From NCBI GenBank assembly GCA_002398565.1, contig DGZP01000039.1, positions 27,635 to 91,634 on the forward strand: a stretch of 64,000 nucleotides of DNA, given 5' to 3'. The notes below the pieces were generated by a model that had not been told where the DNA came from, made no database searches, and saw only the letters and a program-made list of their open reading frames with translations. This document shows, piece after piece, positions 45,835 to 55,590 of this stretch. The stretch comes from Proteiniphilum sp. UBA4977. GTDB lineage: Bacteria > Bacteroidota > Bacteroidia > Bacteroidales > Dysgonomonadaceae. A program made the position numbers and the translations under genes. Position 1 is the first letter of the stretch, and each line of letters starts with the position of its first letter.

Positions 45835-48800
45835 ATGAACAACATGAGAAATTATATATATAAAATTGTACTTAGTGCATTCTGTGTATCTCTGTTAAGT
45901 ATAATGAACGTCGTTGCACAGACAACTGTTTCCGGAAAAGTTACAGATACCAGTAATTTACCGCTGGTTGGGGCAACAGTTACAGTAACAGGCACGACTA
46001 TTGGAACAGTGGTCGATCTTGATGGCAATTATACGATTACGATTCCAGCCGGAGCAGAGAAAGAATTACAATTTAGTTTCATTGGATATACATCCGTTAC
46101 CAAAAAGGTTACTGGCAGCAGGCTGGATGTGGTGCTGCAAGATGATAATGTTTTGCTGGAAGATGTTGTGGTTGTAGGATACGGCACAATGCGCAAGAGT
46201 GATATTACGGGTTCAGTTGCCAGTGTTAAGTTGAGTGACACGGAAGTTAATCAGGTGGCTACTTTTGATAAGCTTCTCCAGGGAAAAGCGGCAGGCGTGC
46301 AAGTTGTTACGGGAAACTCCGCTCCGGGTGGGGCTGTAAGTGTGCAGATTAGGGGTACTACCTCATTTAATAGTAGCGGAGAACCGTTGTATGTAGTGGA
46401 TGGTATTATATTGAATTCTGTTTCTCAGGACGTTAGAAACCCAATCGGAAGTTCAGGTCAAGAAGCGCAAAATGCACTTACCTCGATCAATCCACAAGAT
46501 ATTGCAAGCATTGAGATCTTAAAAGATGCATCTGCAACCGCTATTTATGGATCGTTAGGTGCAAACGGTGTTATTCTTATTACGACAAAAAATGGAGATT
46601 CAGACAAACCCAGAATAGAGTGGACAACGAGTCTTGAATTGGCCAATGCGAGTAAAAAGATTCCTGTTCTTGATTTTAATGGATTTTTGGAATATGCAGA
46701 TGCAATTGGGTATACTATTGAGGATAGAGATTTCTTGCAAGCGATCGACTGGCAGGATTATACCATGCGCACAAGTATAAGCAACACGAACAGGTTGACA
46801 ATAAGTGGGCGTGGGGAAAAGTCCCGGTATTACATTGCAGGAGGGTATCTTACCAACCAGGGTATCTTAAAAAATACGGATGTACAACAAGGAGACGTAC
46901 GCATGAATTTTGATGCGGATGTTGCAAAATTTCTGAAAGTAGGGACCAAATTTACCTTTACAAAAAGAGTCAATAACATGACTCAGGGAACGGAGCCGGG
47001 AGGTACACAAAATGCAACCAGGGCAACAAACATGATGCGGCAAATGCTTGGTTCCAAGCCTTATTTATTGACAGACTTAGCTGAATCGTATGACGATGAA
47101 GCAATAAGGGGGACCGATATTTGGTTGCAAAATTATGATGACATAAGTAAAGAGAATCGTATCAATACGGTTGCATATGCGGATGTCACATTTACCAAAG
47201 GAATGAGCTTCAAAACAACAGCAGGTATCGATTTTAGAGACAAATCTCGTACCAGGTGGTATGGACAATATATTGATAATGCACGCAACGGTAGAGCGGG
47301 AATTGCAGAACTGAATGCACTCCGTTGGAATATTGACAATACATTGAATTTTGATCGTGATTTTGCAAAATACCATCGTATCAACGTTATGGTTGGTATG
47401 TCATTAAGTAGCAATTTAAACCAAAATATCACCGTAGAGGCCAACGACTTTCCCGATCATGAATTCAGGGCGGGAGGCATTAAAACAGCGCGCAGTATTT
47501 CTCCAGGTTATAGCGAAGATAAAAGTGCGTTGGTTTCCTATTACACGCGTGGAATCTACAGTTTAAAAGATCGTTACATATTGACTGCTACATACCGGGC
47601 TGATGGAAGTAGCAAGTTTAGTCCTGGAAATAAATATAGCTTCTTCCCTTCGTTTGCCTTTGCTTGGAGAATGAACGATGAGCCTTTTCTGAAAGAAGTA
47701 TCATTTCTTACAAATTTAAAACTAAGGCTGGGTTGGGGACAGGTAGGAAATCAAGCGTTATCTCCGTATCAAACATTGACAACCTATAGCAGCATTAAAA
47801 TGGCTGATCCTAACTCTAACTATGATTTATCAGATAATGGTAGTTTTTTAATTGGAGTTAAACCGGCTATTCTTGCAAACAAACAATTGCGTTGGGAAAC
47901 ATCGGAACAGACGAATGTCGGTCTTGATGTTGGATTATTCAAAAACAGGATAAATGTCACGGTCGATCTATACAATAAAAGTACGAAGAACCTTTTGCAG
48001 AATATCGATATTCCTCCACAAGCTGGTTTTTCCAATATGTGGGTTAACAGGGGTGAGATCCAAAATAAAGGTATAGAATTAACGGCAGATGGAGTATTAA
48101 TTGATAATCGTGATTTCTCCTGGTCATTGGGTGGAAACATTTCTTTCAATCGCAACAAAGTACTTGATCTTGGTAAACCTGCAGGACAATGGGGTTCAAT
48201 ATATGCACCTGCTTTCTTAGGTCAGGACATAGGTAATGACAATACATACTTTAAAATGCCCGCGAATATATTTATTGAAGGATATCCTGTCGCATTATTT
48301 TATGGATTTAAAACAGACGGGCTTGTCTCCGAGGCAGATGTCGCTTCAGGTAATTTGCCAACATATCGTGGTAAACCGCTGGAAGCAGGAGATATCAAGT
48401 ATGTAAATGTCAATAATGACGATCAATTGAATGACATAAATGATGCGGATAAAACCATCATTGGGGATCCGAATCCAAAGTTCATATATGGTTTCAGTAA
48501 TAATTTGTCTTATAAGGGGCTTACTCTTTCAATGATGTTCACAGGAGTCTACGGTAATGAAATCGTAAATGGTAATCTTTTACAGGAAGAAGATACCTCT
48601 CCTGCTAATCCGGCAAGTAATATTAATAATATTCGTTCGGATGCATTTTATAAAGCGTGGACGCCGGAAAATCAAGACACTCGATATCCCAGACTGCGTA
48701 AAACCAACAATTCAGGAGACTTTACGGATCGTATTGTTGAAGATGGTAGTTATTTACGTTTGTCTAATCTGACGATTAGCTATAATATCTCATTAAAGGA

Positions 48801-48981
48801 TAAATGGATTAGAAATATAGGCTTGAATTTAACGGCTCGTAATCTATTTGTCATTACAAAATACAGCGGATGGGATCCTGATGTGAATAGCTTCTCAAGC
48901 GGGAGTCAGAAAATTGGAGTGGATTGGGGATCATATCCGTCTGCCAAATCATATCTTTTGGGTTTAAACATGACTTTTTAA
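45835..48981 (+). CDS. susC: SusC-like TonB-dependent transporter (PUL 2)
   Basis: Complete SusC protein, 1048 residues. The signal peptide ends MNVVAQ. The carboxypeptidase-like domain spans about 30-102 (VSGKVTDTSNLPLVGATVTV, DLDGNYTITI), and the TonB-box-like motif VVVVGYG lies at 111-117. The plug has QIRGTTSFNSSGEPLYVVDG and ATAIYGSLGANGVILIT, and the barrel ends YLLGLNMTF. It is 14 bases after the atypical susC and 11 bases before susD, so all three genes are probably cotranscribed under HTCS control. Substrate identity is unknown and is inferred only from the glycosidases and phosphatases of the locus. Base composition is AT-rich compared with the PUL 1 susC. Confidence 0.95.
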   Translation: MNNMRNYIYKIVLSAFCVSLLSIMNVVAQTTVSGKVTDTSNLPLVGATVTVTGTTIGTVVDLDGNYTITIPAGAEKELQFSFIGYTSVTKKVTGSRLDVVLQDDNVLLEDVVVVGYGTMRKSDITGSVASVKLSDTEVNQVATFDKLLQGKAAGVQVVTGNSAPGGAVSVQIRGTTSFNSSGEPLYVVDGIILNSVSQDVRNPIGSSGQEAQNALTSINPQDIASIEILKDASATAIYGSLGANGVILITTKNGDSDKPRIEWTTSLELANASKKIPVLDFNGFLEYADAIGYTIEDRDFLQAIDWQDYTMRTSISNTNRLTISGRGEKSRYYIAGGYLTNQGILKNTDVQQGDVRMNFDADVAKFLKVGTKFTFTKRVNNMTQGTEPGGTQNATRATNMMRQMLGSKPYLLTDLAESYDDEAIRGTDIWLQNYDDISKENRINTVAYADVTFTKGMSFKTTAGIDFRDKSRTRWYGQYIDNARNGRAGIAELNALRWNIDNTLNFDRDFAKYHRINVMVGMSLSSNLNQNITVEANDFPDHEFRAGGIKTARSISPGYSEDKSALVSYYTRGIYSLKDRYILTATYRADGSSKFSPGNKYSFFPSFAFAWRMNDEPFLKEVSFLTNLKLRLGWGQVGNQALSPYQTLTTYSSIKMADPNSNYDLSDNGSFLIGVKPAILANKQLRWETSEQTNVGLDVGLFKNRINVTVDLYNKSTKNLLQNIDIPPQAGFSNMWVNRGEIQNKGIELTADGVLIDNRDFSWSLGGNISFNRNKVLDLGKPAGQWGSIYAPAFLGQDIGNDNTYFKMPANIFIEGYPVALFYGFKTDGLVSEADVASGNLPTYRGKPLEAGDIKYVNVNNDDQLNDINDADKTIIGDPNPKFIYGFSNNLSYKGLTLSMMFTGVYGNEIVNGNLLQEEDTSPANPASNINNIRSDAFYKAWTPENQDTRYPRLRKTNNSGDFTDRIVEDGSYLRLSNLTISYNISLKDKWIRNIGLNLTARNLFVITKYSGWDPDVNSFSSGSQKIGVDWGSYPSAKSYLLGLNMTF

Positions 48982-48992
48982 ATAAACAAATT

Positions 48993-50687
48993 ATGAGAAA
49001 CCTTTATACATATTCTTTATTATTACTCTGTTTTCTTTTTGGTTCTTGTGAAGAGTTCCTCGAGGAAAATCCTACAACTCAGTTTAATAAGGGGCAAATA
49101 TATTCATCTGTTGACGGTGCACAAGCTGCTCTGAACGCTTGTTATGCGTATATATCGAATTCATCATTGTATGGTTTGAGGCTACAGGTAGTCCTCACCT
49201 GTGGAGCAGGAACGATGACTGCCGGCACAACTTCCTCGGCGTATGTGGAATTGGCAAAGCTTGACATTCAAACGAACAACACTGCTGTAGCGGAGGTCTA
49301 TGAAGGACTTTACATTACAATAAATGCAATTAATGATGTTTTGCTCAACTTGAAAGATAGTCCCATTGATCAGGTTGAACGAGACAGGATCATAGGTGAG
49401 GCATATTTTCTACGGGCATTGTGTTATTTTAATTTAGTCAGATTGTTTGGACCTGTACCGTTGGTTATTGAACCCGCATCTTCCATTGAAAGTGCACACA
49501 AACCCCGTACATCGATAGGTGAAGTCTACACGACAATTATTGAAGATTTGGAAAATGCATGGGAATTATTGCCAGTCGCAGGAAAACAACCAAAGGGTAG
49601 ACCATATAATTATGCTGCAAAATTTCTATTGTCGAAAGTGTATATAGCCATGGCTTGCATTAAAGAAAATCCGGGTGAACCGTTTGATGCTTCCTGGTTA
49701 GAAGAGAGTACACAAAGCTACTGGCAAAAAGCATATGATTATGCAAGCGACGTGTATACGAATGGAGGGTATTCTTTGGTCGATCAATTCAATGAGTTAT
49801 GGGATTGTTATAACCCATACACAGCGGAATCAATATTTGAGTTGGAAGAAAATGTCATGACAGGGAGCACCACGTTTATGTATCATTATTTACCAGGTTA
49901 TTGGGAGGAACTCCCGTTAACAGCATCAAGCAACAACTATGGACGATTGCGTGCAATGCGAGAGAGTTATGATTTACACTTTAATCGTTACGAAGGTGAT
50001 TTCCGTCTTGATGAAACCTTTATACAATATTCGTATAAACGGAATATGACAACGACAAGTAATCCCGGAAGAGTATATTACACGTATCCATACACAAGAG
50101 ATAATTTACCTCCAACGGGTGAAATGTCAAGTAGCGAAGAGTTACCCTACTTAAGAAAATACAAGGATCCACGTTTTACAGCATTTGATGCCAATGTAAA
50201 TGTGATTGTATTTCGATATGCTGATCTAATTTTGATGATGGCTGAGTCCGCAAATGAATTGGGGAAAACAAGTGAAGCAATTGGCCTTGTCAATCAGTTG
50301 CTTGATAGAGCTAGAAATACGCCTACCGGTCGTCGGACAGCACCGGCTGATTGGAACGTTTCAATGTCGAAGGAGGAAACCCGTCAATATATTATGGAGG
50401 AGAGATTAATTGAATTGAAAGGGGAATTACATGAATGGTTTGACAACCGTAGACGGGGAATAGCGTACTTCAAGAATATTCTTCAGAAACACAATGATCG
50501 GTTAAATGAATTATCCTCAACAATGACGTACGATTATTATTTTGGAATTGCTTCAGGATCTGGAGGTAATAAGGTGTACTCTTTAACTCAAGATTATGTG
50601 AAGAAAAATATGTTATGCCCATTCCCGATGGTTGAGATAACATCAAATAATAATATATCGGAGAAAGATCAAAACTTTGGATATTAG
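48993..50687 (+). CDS. susD: SusD-like surface glycan-binding lipoprotein (PUL 2)
   Basis: Surface lipoprotein, 564 residues from the ATG at 48993. A longer frame begins inside susC at 48924 but lacks a signal peptide. The lipobox is LFGSC, followed by EEFLEENPTTQFNKGQIY. Helical SusD motifs include IIGEAYFLRALCYFNLVRLFGPVPLV, RYADLILMMAESANELGKTSEA, and MEERLIELKGELHEWFDNRRRG. It ends LCPFPMVEITSNNNISEKDQNFGY, the normal SusD ending. It is the only SusD for two adjacent SusC genes, so it pairs with one or serves both. Confidence 0.94.
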   Translation: MRNLYTYSLLLLCFLFGSCEEFLEENPTTQFNKGQIYSSVDGAQAALNACYAYISNSSLYGLRLQVVLTCGAGTMTAGTTSSAYVELAKLDIQTNNTAVAEVYEGLYITINAINDVLLNLKDSPIDQVERDRIIGEAYFLRALCYFNLVRLFGPVPLVIEPASSIESAHKPRTSIGEVYTTIIEDLENAWELLPVAGKQPKGRPYNYAAKFLLSKVYIAMACIKENPGEPFDASWLEESTQSYWQKAYDYASDVYTNGGYSLVDQFNELWDCYNPYTAESIFELEENVMTGSTTFMYHYLPGYWEELPLTASSNNYGRLRAMRESYDLHFNRYEGDFRLDETFIQYSYKRNMTTTSNPGRVYYTYPYTRDNLPPTGEMSSSEELPYLRKYKDPRFTAFDANVNVIVFRYADLILMMAESANELGKTSEAIGLVNQLLDRARNTPTGRRTAPADWNVSMSKEETRQYIMEERLIELKGELHEWFDNRRRGIAYFKNILQKHNDRLNELSSTMTYDYYFGIASGSGGNKVYSLTQDYVKKNMLCPFPMVEITSNNNISEKDQNFGY

Positions 50688-50765
50688 TAAATAGACCAAG
50701 ATAATACTAATTGGAATCATACGTATGAAGAAGTTACTTGATATAGCAAAAAATAAAATAGTCTC

Positions 50766-53126
50766 ATGAAAAAAATAATTTTAAAACCGCTATTATTAGT
50801 AGTCCTACTACTGACGTTGTGTTATTGTTCGGAGGAGGTTGATTTTTACAGTTCTAGTACCGAAACTCCAATTGTTGGCATTGACGATAATGAATTGGAA
50901 TTAACGGGAAAAAAGGAAGCTAGCAAAATATTTATAAAGTCTAATTTTTGGTGGAAAGCTTCGGTAATCTATCCTTCAGCAGCGGAGGAAGAGTGGATTC
51001 AATTGGATTCCACTCGGGGATATGGAAACATAGAGATAAATGTTACAACAACAAGAAACTATTCTCTTTCTAATGATAGAACGGCTACAATTGTAATAGA
51101 AGCTGACGCGGGTGAACCTGCGTTTAGAAAAGAATTTACAGTAGTCCAGAAATCCAGTTTGCCATATATTGAAGTTGTTGAGATTGAGAATGATGGTACC
51201 TATATGATACCTCTCATAAACAGTAATACGATACTTGAACTGATGTCAAATGATGAGTGGACCGCGGAAAGTGACCAGGAATGGATTCGAGTTACAGCTG
51301 CAGGGATCAATGGTAAAAATAGTTTTGCCTTGAATTACGACTTTAATGAAACAGGTGTGACTCGTCTTGCTACGGTTACAATTAGGGCTGCCAACGCAAA
51401 AAATATTGTATATTCTTTTAAAGTGTCTCAAAGTGCAATATTTGATAAAGCGGTGCTTACGGTTGATAGATCACCGAACACATTCAAAGCAAGTTGGAAT
51501 GGTGTAATTGGAGCACAAAACTATTTCATTGATGTGTATGATATCAATGAACAGCTTGTCGGTTCAATTGATGTAGGAGTGAATACGGAGTGGGATTTAG
51601 CCTCAGATCCACTATTTAAGACGCCAATACATGCAGGATACACAAAACTTGTTGTTCGTTCAGTGACTGAAAACGTAAATATTTTTTCTGAAAGTGATCA
51701 AGTGGAAGTCAATAGCCATTTTACTTCAGGTAAGGGGACAGAATCAGATCCGTATATAATTGGTGAAATGGAAAGCTTGTTAAATATTACGGATGCGAAT
51801 AAAGTAGCGGTAAATCAAGGAGCACATTATAAGTTAGGATTTACGCCCACCCTGAATAGCGATTTCATACCGATATGTACACCTGAAAACGGCTTTAATG
51901 GAATATTCGATGGAAATGGCATTACTATTCAGAATTGGAGCCGTATTGCGCATCCAGATGAACGAAATTTTTCTGCTCTCTTTGGTGGTATAGGAAGCCA
52001 AGGTAAGGTTCATAATATCAAATTCAAAGATTGCACTATTAAAATTGAATTGTCCCCGGCTTCAGGAAAAATCTCCAAGACGAATAATGGTTTTTCGTTT
52101 GTGGCTGCCGTGAGCAGAGGAGAAATTCATGACATCACCCTAACAAATTGTAGTATTTCAACCGAAGCTGGTGCATCTCCTATTATAGCGGGTACCATTG
52201 CGGGCATTAATTATGGAAGTATAATTAATTGTAAGACAACTGGTGGTGTTTTAAGTGCAGCTCCTGATAGAAACAAAAGTGATGAATTTGAATGTGGAGG
52301 AATCGCAGGGAACAATAATGGCCTGATTGATAGATGCCTTAATGATAAAACGGAGATAATTGGGATGAGTTATGTGGGAGGTATTGCAGGTAAATGTTCG
52401 GGTTCTACGATATCTAATACGGGCACGAATGCAAAAGTAACCGGAAACTATTACTTTGGAGGTATTGGCGGATATACGGATGGAACGGCGTCAAGTTTTA
52501 GCAATTGTTTTTTTTCAGGTACTTTGGTTATGGACGAACCTACAGGACAATCTCGTGGGGCAGCTTATATGGGAGGAATTGTTGGCCGCATGTATCGGGA
52601 TAATGATTTAATAGAAAACTGTTTTGTTTCTGGAGATCTAATCGTAGGAGTTTCATCTTCAAGTTCAAATGTTCGCGTAGGTGGCTTAACAAGTCAGGTT
52701 TACAGAAACGGCAACACTGTTATAAATTCATACTTTTGCGGTTCAATTCAGGCTTCAGGCAAAGTGGATCTTGGGGGTATAGCAGGTTTGATGGATAACA
52801 AGACAAGTTTGGTTGAAAATTGCTATAGCACAGGGAAAATAATTAGAAATGAAGGAGTCACCGGTAATATTTATGATGCCTTTGGGTCAATGACAGCCAA
52901 TCCTGTAATAAAAAATGTTTTTGCTTTATCGAACGGAGGAGTTGCATTTTCACCTTCGATAACCAGTAATACCACTAATTCAGGAACAAGGAGTGACGCA
53001 GAGTTAAAAGATCCGAACTCATATTTGGAATGGAATAATTTCGCATCTATATGGGAGTTTAAAGGAGGGAATTATGCTTTTCCTTCACTAAAAAATAATC
53101 CGCATAAGGGAAAAGGAGAATTGTAA
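50766..53126 (+). CDS. BACON- and GLUG-repeat surface lipoprotein (putative glycan-binding protein)
   Basis: Large surface lipoprotein, 786 residues, with lipobox LTLCYC. Residues 45-130 and 135-225 look like two BACON domains (SNFWWKASV and SNDEWTAESDQEWIRV with the VVQKSS and VSQSA endings). A fibronectin-like segment follows to about 320. From about 325 onward there are repeated GLUG-type beta-helix units (GKGTESDPYII, GGIAGNNNGLIDRCLN, VGGIAGKCSGSTISNTG, FGGIGGYTDG, MGGIVGRMYRDNDLIENC, LGGIAGLMDNKTSLVENCYSTG). No catalytic residues are apparent. It occupies the position of a surface glycan-binding protein after susCD. The GLUG region is more typical of adhesins, so it could bind a host or plant surface as well as the glycan. 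Confidence 0.78.
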   Translation: MKKIILKPLLLVVLLLTLCYCSEEVDFYSSSTETPIVGIDDNELELTGKKEASKIFIKSNFWWKASVIYPSAAEEEWIQLDSTRGYGNIEINVTTTRNYSLSNDRTATIVIEADAGEPAFRKEFTVVQKSSLPYIEVVEIENDGTYMIPLINSNTILELMSNDEWTAESDQEWIRVTAAGINGKNSFALNYDFNETGVTRLATVTIRAANAKNIVYSFKVSQSAIFDKAVLTVDRSPNTFKASWNGVIGAQNYFIDVYDINEQLVGSIDVGVNTEWDLASDPLFKTPIHAGYTKLVVRSVTENVNIFSESDQVEVNSHFTSGKGTESDPYIIGEMESLLNITDANKVAVNQGAHYKLGFTPTLNSDFIPICTPENGFNGIFDGNGITIQNWSRIAHPDERNFSALFGGIGSQGKVHNIKFKDCTIKIELSPASGKISKTNNGFSFVAAVSRGEIHDITLTNCSISTEAGASPIIAGTIAGINYGSIINCKTTGGVLSAAPDRNKSDEFECGGIAGNNNGLIDRCLNDKTEIIGMSYVGGIAGKCSGSTISNTGTNAKVTGNYYFGGIGGYTDGTASSFSNCFFSGTLVMDEPTGQSRGAAYMGGIVGRMYRDNDLIENCFVSGDLIVGVSSSSSNVRVGGLTSQVYRNGNTVINSYFCGSIQASGKVDLGGIAGLMDNKTSLVENCYSTGKIIRNEGVTGNIYDAFGSMTANPVIKNVFALSNGGVAFSPSITSNTTNSGTRSDAELKDPNSYLEWNNFASIWEFKGGNYAFPSLKNNPHKGKGEL

Positions 53127-53186
53127 TAATCGCTACTGTTCCATTTAATTATTAATAATGTTGCAATTTTATAAAATGCCAGTATA

Positions 53187-54332
53187 ATGAAATTTATTAC
53201 TAAAATTACTATTTTAATTACTTCTTGGTTGTTGTGCTCAACATTACTCCTTGCACAAAAACCTATAGATAGCCTGAAGACATATTATAGCGGCGAAGTT
53301 CATAATGTAAAAAACTATCCTCAAAAATTTAGGAACAAGACCCCTAAAAATATTATCCTTTTTATCGGAGATGGGATGGGTGTGGCACATTTATTTGCCG
53401 GTTTAACTGCTAACAAAGGAAAATTGTTTATAGAAAATTGTAAATACATAGGTTTTTCAAAAACAGCATCTTCTAACCGATATGTAACTGACTCTGCCGC
53501 AGGTGCTACAGCTATTGCTACAGGAGTCAAAACATACAATGGAGCGATAGGAGTAGATTCAAATAAAAATCCTGTAAAAAATATTCTTGAAGAAGTTTCT
53601 GAAAAAGGAATGGGAACGGGCATTGTAGCTACATCCTCAATTACTCATGCTACTCCTGCTGGTTTCTCAGCGCATCAACTAAATAGAAATCAAGAAGAAG
53701 AGATAGCTATTGATATTCTCAACTCTGGAGTTGATGTTTTTATTGGTGGGGGATACGATTTTTTTTCTAACCGGGAGGATGCAAGAGATCTGATCGGAGA
53801 GTTGATTCAAAAAGGTTATACTGTTGAACAAGAATTGGACAACATCGAGAATTTTATGGGAACTAAATTAGCTGGATTAACTTCACCTAAAGGAAATGGG
53901 CGAGTGGCAGAACGGGGAAACATGCTTCCAATTTCTACACAAACGGCCATTCATGTATTAAAGAAAAATAAAAAAGGTTTCTTTCTCATGATCGAAGGAT
54001 CTTTCATTGATTCGGGTGGTCATGCAAACAATACGTCCCAGGTAATTGAAGAAGTATTGGATTTGGATAAAGCAGTTGGTAGAGCACTTGAATTTGCTGC
54101 AAGAGATGGGCGCACATTAGTAATTGTTACTGCAGACCATGAAACCGGAGGAATGACTGTTAATGATGGCTCATTTGAAACAGGAATGGTAAAAGGTGAA
54201 TTTACGACATCCAGCCATACAGGTGTGATGGTTCCCATTTTTGCGTATGGACCGGGAGCATCAGAATTTATCGGAATTATGGAAAATACAGATATTCACT
54301 CAAAAATTAGAAAGTTATTGTTGGGAAAATAG
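53187..54332 (+). CDS. Alkaline phosphatase (PhoA family), periplasmic
   Basis: Metal-dependent phosphomonoesterase, 381 residues. The signal peptide ends LLLAQ. Metal ligand D62 lies in FIGDGMGVAH. The catalytic motif is VTDSAAGATA with D102 and nucleophile S103. Further ligands are in SSITHATPAGF, IEGSFIDSGGHANN and VTADHETGGM, and the last metal His is in TTSSHTGVMVP. All active-site elements of the PhoA fold are present. The length is short but within the range for bacterial members. It lies 60 bases after the surface lipoprotein in the same direction. With the MINPP-like and calcineurin-like enzymes it makes the locus unusually rich in phosphatases. Confidence 0.92.
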   Translation: MKFITKITILITSWLLCSTLLLAQKPIDSLKTYYSGEVHNVKNYPQKFRNKTPKNIILFIGDGMGVAHLFAGLTANKGKLFIENCKYIGFSKTASSNRYVTDSAAGATAIATGVKTYNGAIGVDSNKNPVKNILEEVSEKGMGTGIVATSSITHATPAGFSAHQLNRNQEEEIAIDILNSGVDVFIGGGYDFFSNREDARDLIGELIQKGYTVEQELDNIENFMGTKLAGLTSPKGNGRVAERGNMLPISTQTAIHVLKKNKKGFFLMIEGSFIDSGGHANNTSQVIEEVLDLDKAVGRALEFAARDGRTLVIVTADHETGGMTVNDGSFETGMVKGEFTTSSHTGVMVPIFAYGPGASEFIGIMENTDIHSKIRKLLLGK

Positions 54333-54500
54333 TCAAGTAGTTGTGAATTAAGTGCTAAGCCAGGGATTATATGTTTTGATTGTCAGGATTCTAGGTTTAA
54401 CATAACAATTGTATTAATTTCCAAAAAATCAAAACTTAATAGATTTGATAGGACTCTAACTCGCTATCTGATTTCTATGCATAACACTAAAATTACTTGA

Positions 54501-55526
54501 ATGAATAGATTTTATTATAATTGCATCATAACATTATTAAGTATTTCTTCCGTTGGCTATGCTCAACAGAATGTTCTTGATTTGGCATCTAATGATTCTT
54601 TTACTATTGCAGTAATGTCAGACACACAATTGTACAAAGAAATAGAAATAGAGACTGAATCTGAATCAAATAATGTAGGAGAAATAACTAATGAGGTCTT
54701 AGATTCACAAACACAATGGATTATTGATAATTTTGAAAATCAAAATATTATCTTTGTTAGTCACGCAGGGGATGTCGTTGATGTGAATTGTGAAAGTCAG
54801 TGGAATGTGGCAAAAAAGCTTTTAAATAGATTACATGGAAAAGTTCCATATGGTATTTCATTGGGGAATCATGACATGACTTCTACCGGTGATACCTATT
54901 TGTTTCAGGAATATTTCCCTGCTTCCATGTTTGAATCTTTTAATTGGTATGGCGGAAATTTTGAGAATAACACTAATAGTTACCAATTGCTATCTTCGAA
55001 CGGTATTGACATTATCATCATCCATATTGAATGTAATGCACCTGACCGTGTACTCAATTGGGCTAATTCAGTACTGGAAAAATATTCAGATCGTCTTGCT
55101 ATTATTATAACTCACATGTTTCTAGGTCCAAGAGAGACACCTGTTGAAGACACTGATTTTTATGATAAACCCAAAGGTATGATGAAATGGCATAAAACCT
55201 TTGGGAATGAAGGTAACTCTCCTTATCAATTATGGAATAAATGTTTCAAGAAACATAGCAATATCAAAATGATTCTCTGTGGAGATCAAAGTAGAACGAA
55301 TGCTTTGTATCAGAAATACCTAGGCGAGAATGGCAATCTTGTCCATGTTTTTCTTAGTGATTATAACTTAAATCCAGGAGGAGGGCTGAGACTCTATAAA
55401 TTCCAGCTTTCTGAGAATAGAGTTAATGTTATTACGTATAATACTATTGACGAGGCAATTGTGAAAAGTACAAGAATTGTTCCCAATTTTACAGAACATT
55501 GCCTGACAATTACAGATTTTTTTTAA
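54501..55526 (+). CDS. Calcineurin-like metallophosphoesterase, secreted
   Basis: Dinuclear-metal phosphoesterase, 341 residues, with a signal peptide ending VGYAQQ. Metallophosphoesterase motifs appear in order: VMSDTQLY (D-x-Q in place of D-x-H), SHAGDVVD, SLGNHDM, the His in IITHMFLG and a weak last block ILCGDQSRTNA, where the usual GHxH is replaced by CGDQ. The altered first and last blocks suggest a changed metal site or a specialised substrate such as a phosphodiester. It is the last intact gene of the AT-rich region and is 168 bases after the alkaline phosphatase gene. No lipobox or membrane anchor is seen. Confidence 0.78.
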   Translation: MNRFYYNCIITLLSISSVGYAQQNVLDLASNDSFTIAVMSDTQLYKEIEIETESESNNVGEITNEVLDSQTQWIIDNFENQNIIFVSHAGDVVDVNCESQWNVAKKLLNRLHGKVPYGISLGNHDMTSTGDTYLFQEYFPASMFESFNWYGGNFENNTNSYQLLSSNGIDIIIIHIECNAPDRVLNWANSVLEKYSDRLAIIITHMFLGPRETPVEDTDFYDKPKGMMKWHKTFGNEGNSPYQLWNKCFKKHSNIKMILCGDQSRTNALYQKYLGENGNLVHVFLSDYNLNPGGGLRLYKFQLSENRVNVITYNTIDEAIVKSTRIVPNFTEHCLTITDFF

Positions 55527-55553
55527 ATTACTGATCTATTCCTTTAACTTTTG

Positions 55554-55590
55554 TTACTTAGTAAGTTGTGCAGGGTGGTGTACTAAGTAA
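55554..55590. repeat. 10-bp inverted repeat at the right end of PUL 2
   Basis: TTACTTAGTA (55554-55563) and TACTAAGTAA (55581-55590) are perfect inverses around a 17-base loop, followed by TTATAAAT. It may terminate the phosphoesterase transcript, or be the end of a lost mobile element, since rearranged gene fragments begin 14 bases later. Confidence 0.5.

Noticed and set aside
50766..53126. The GLUG repeat region as a CRISPR or DNA-level repeat
   Set aside because: The repetition is at protein level only, and the DNA copies are too diverged.
55554..55590. Terminal inverted repeat of an intact insertion sequence
   Set aside because: No transposase or matching partner repeat is present in the window.
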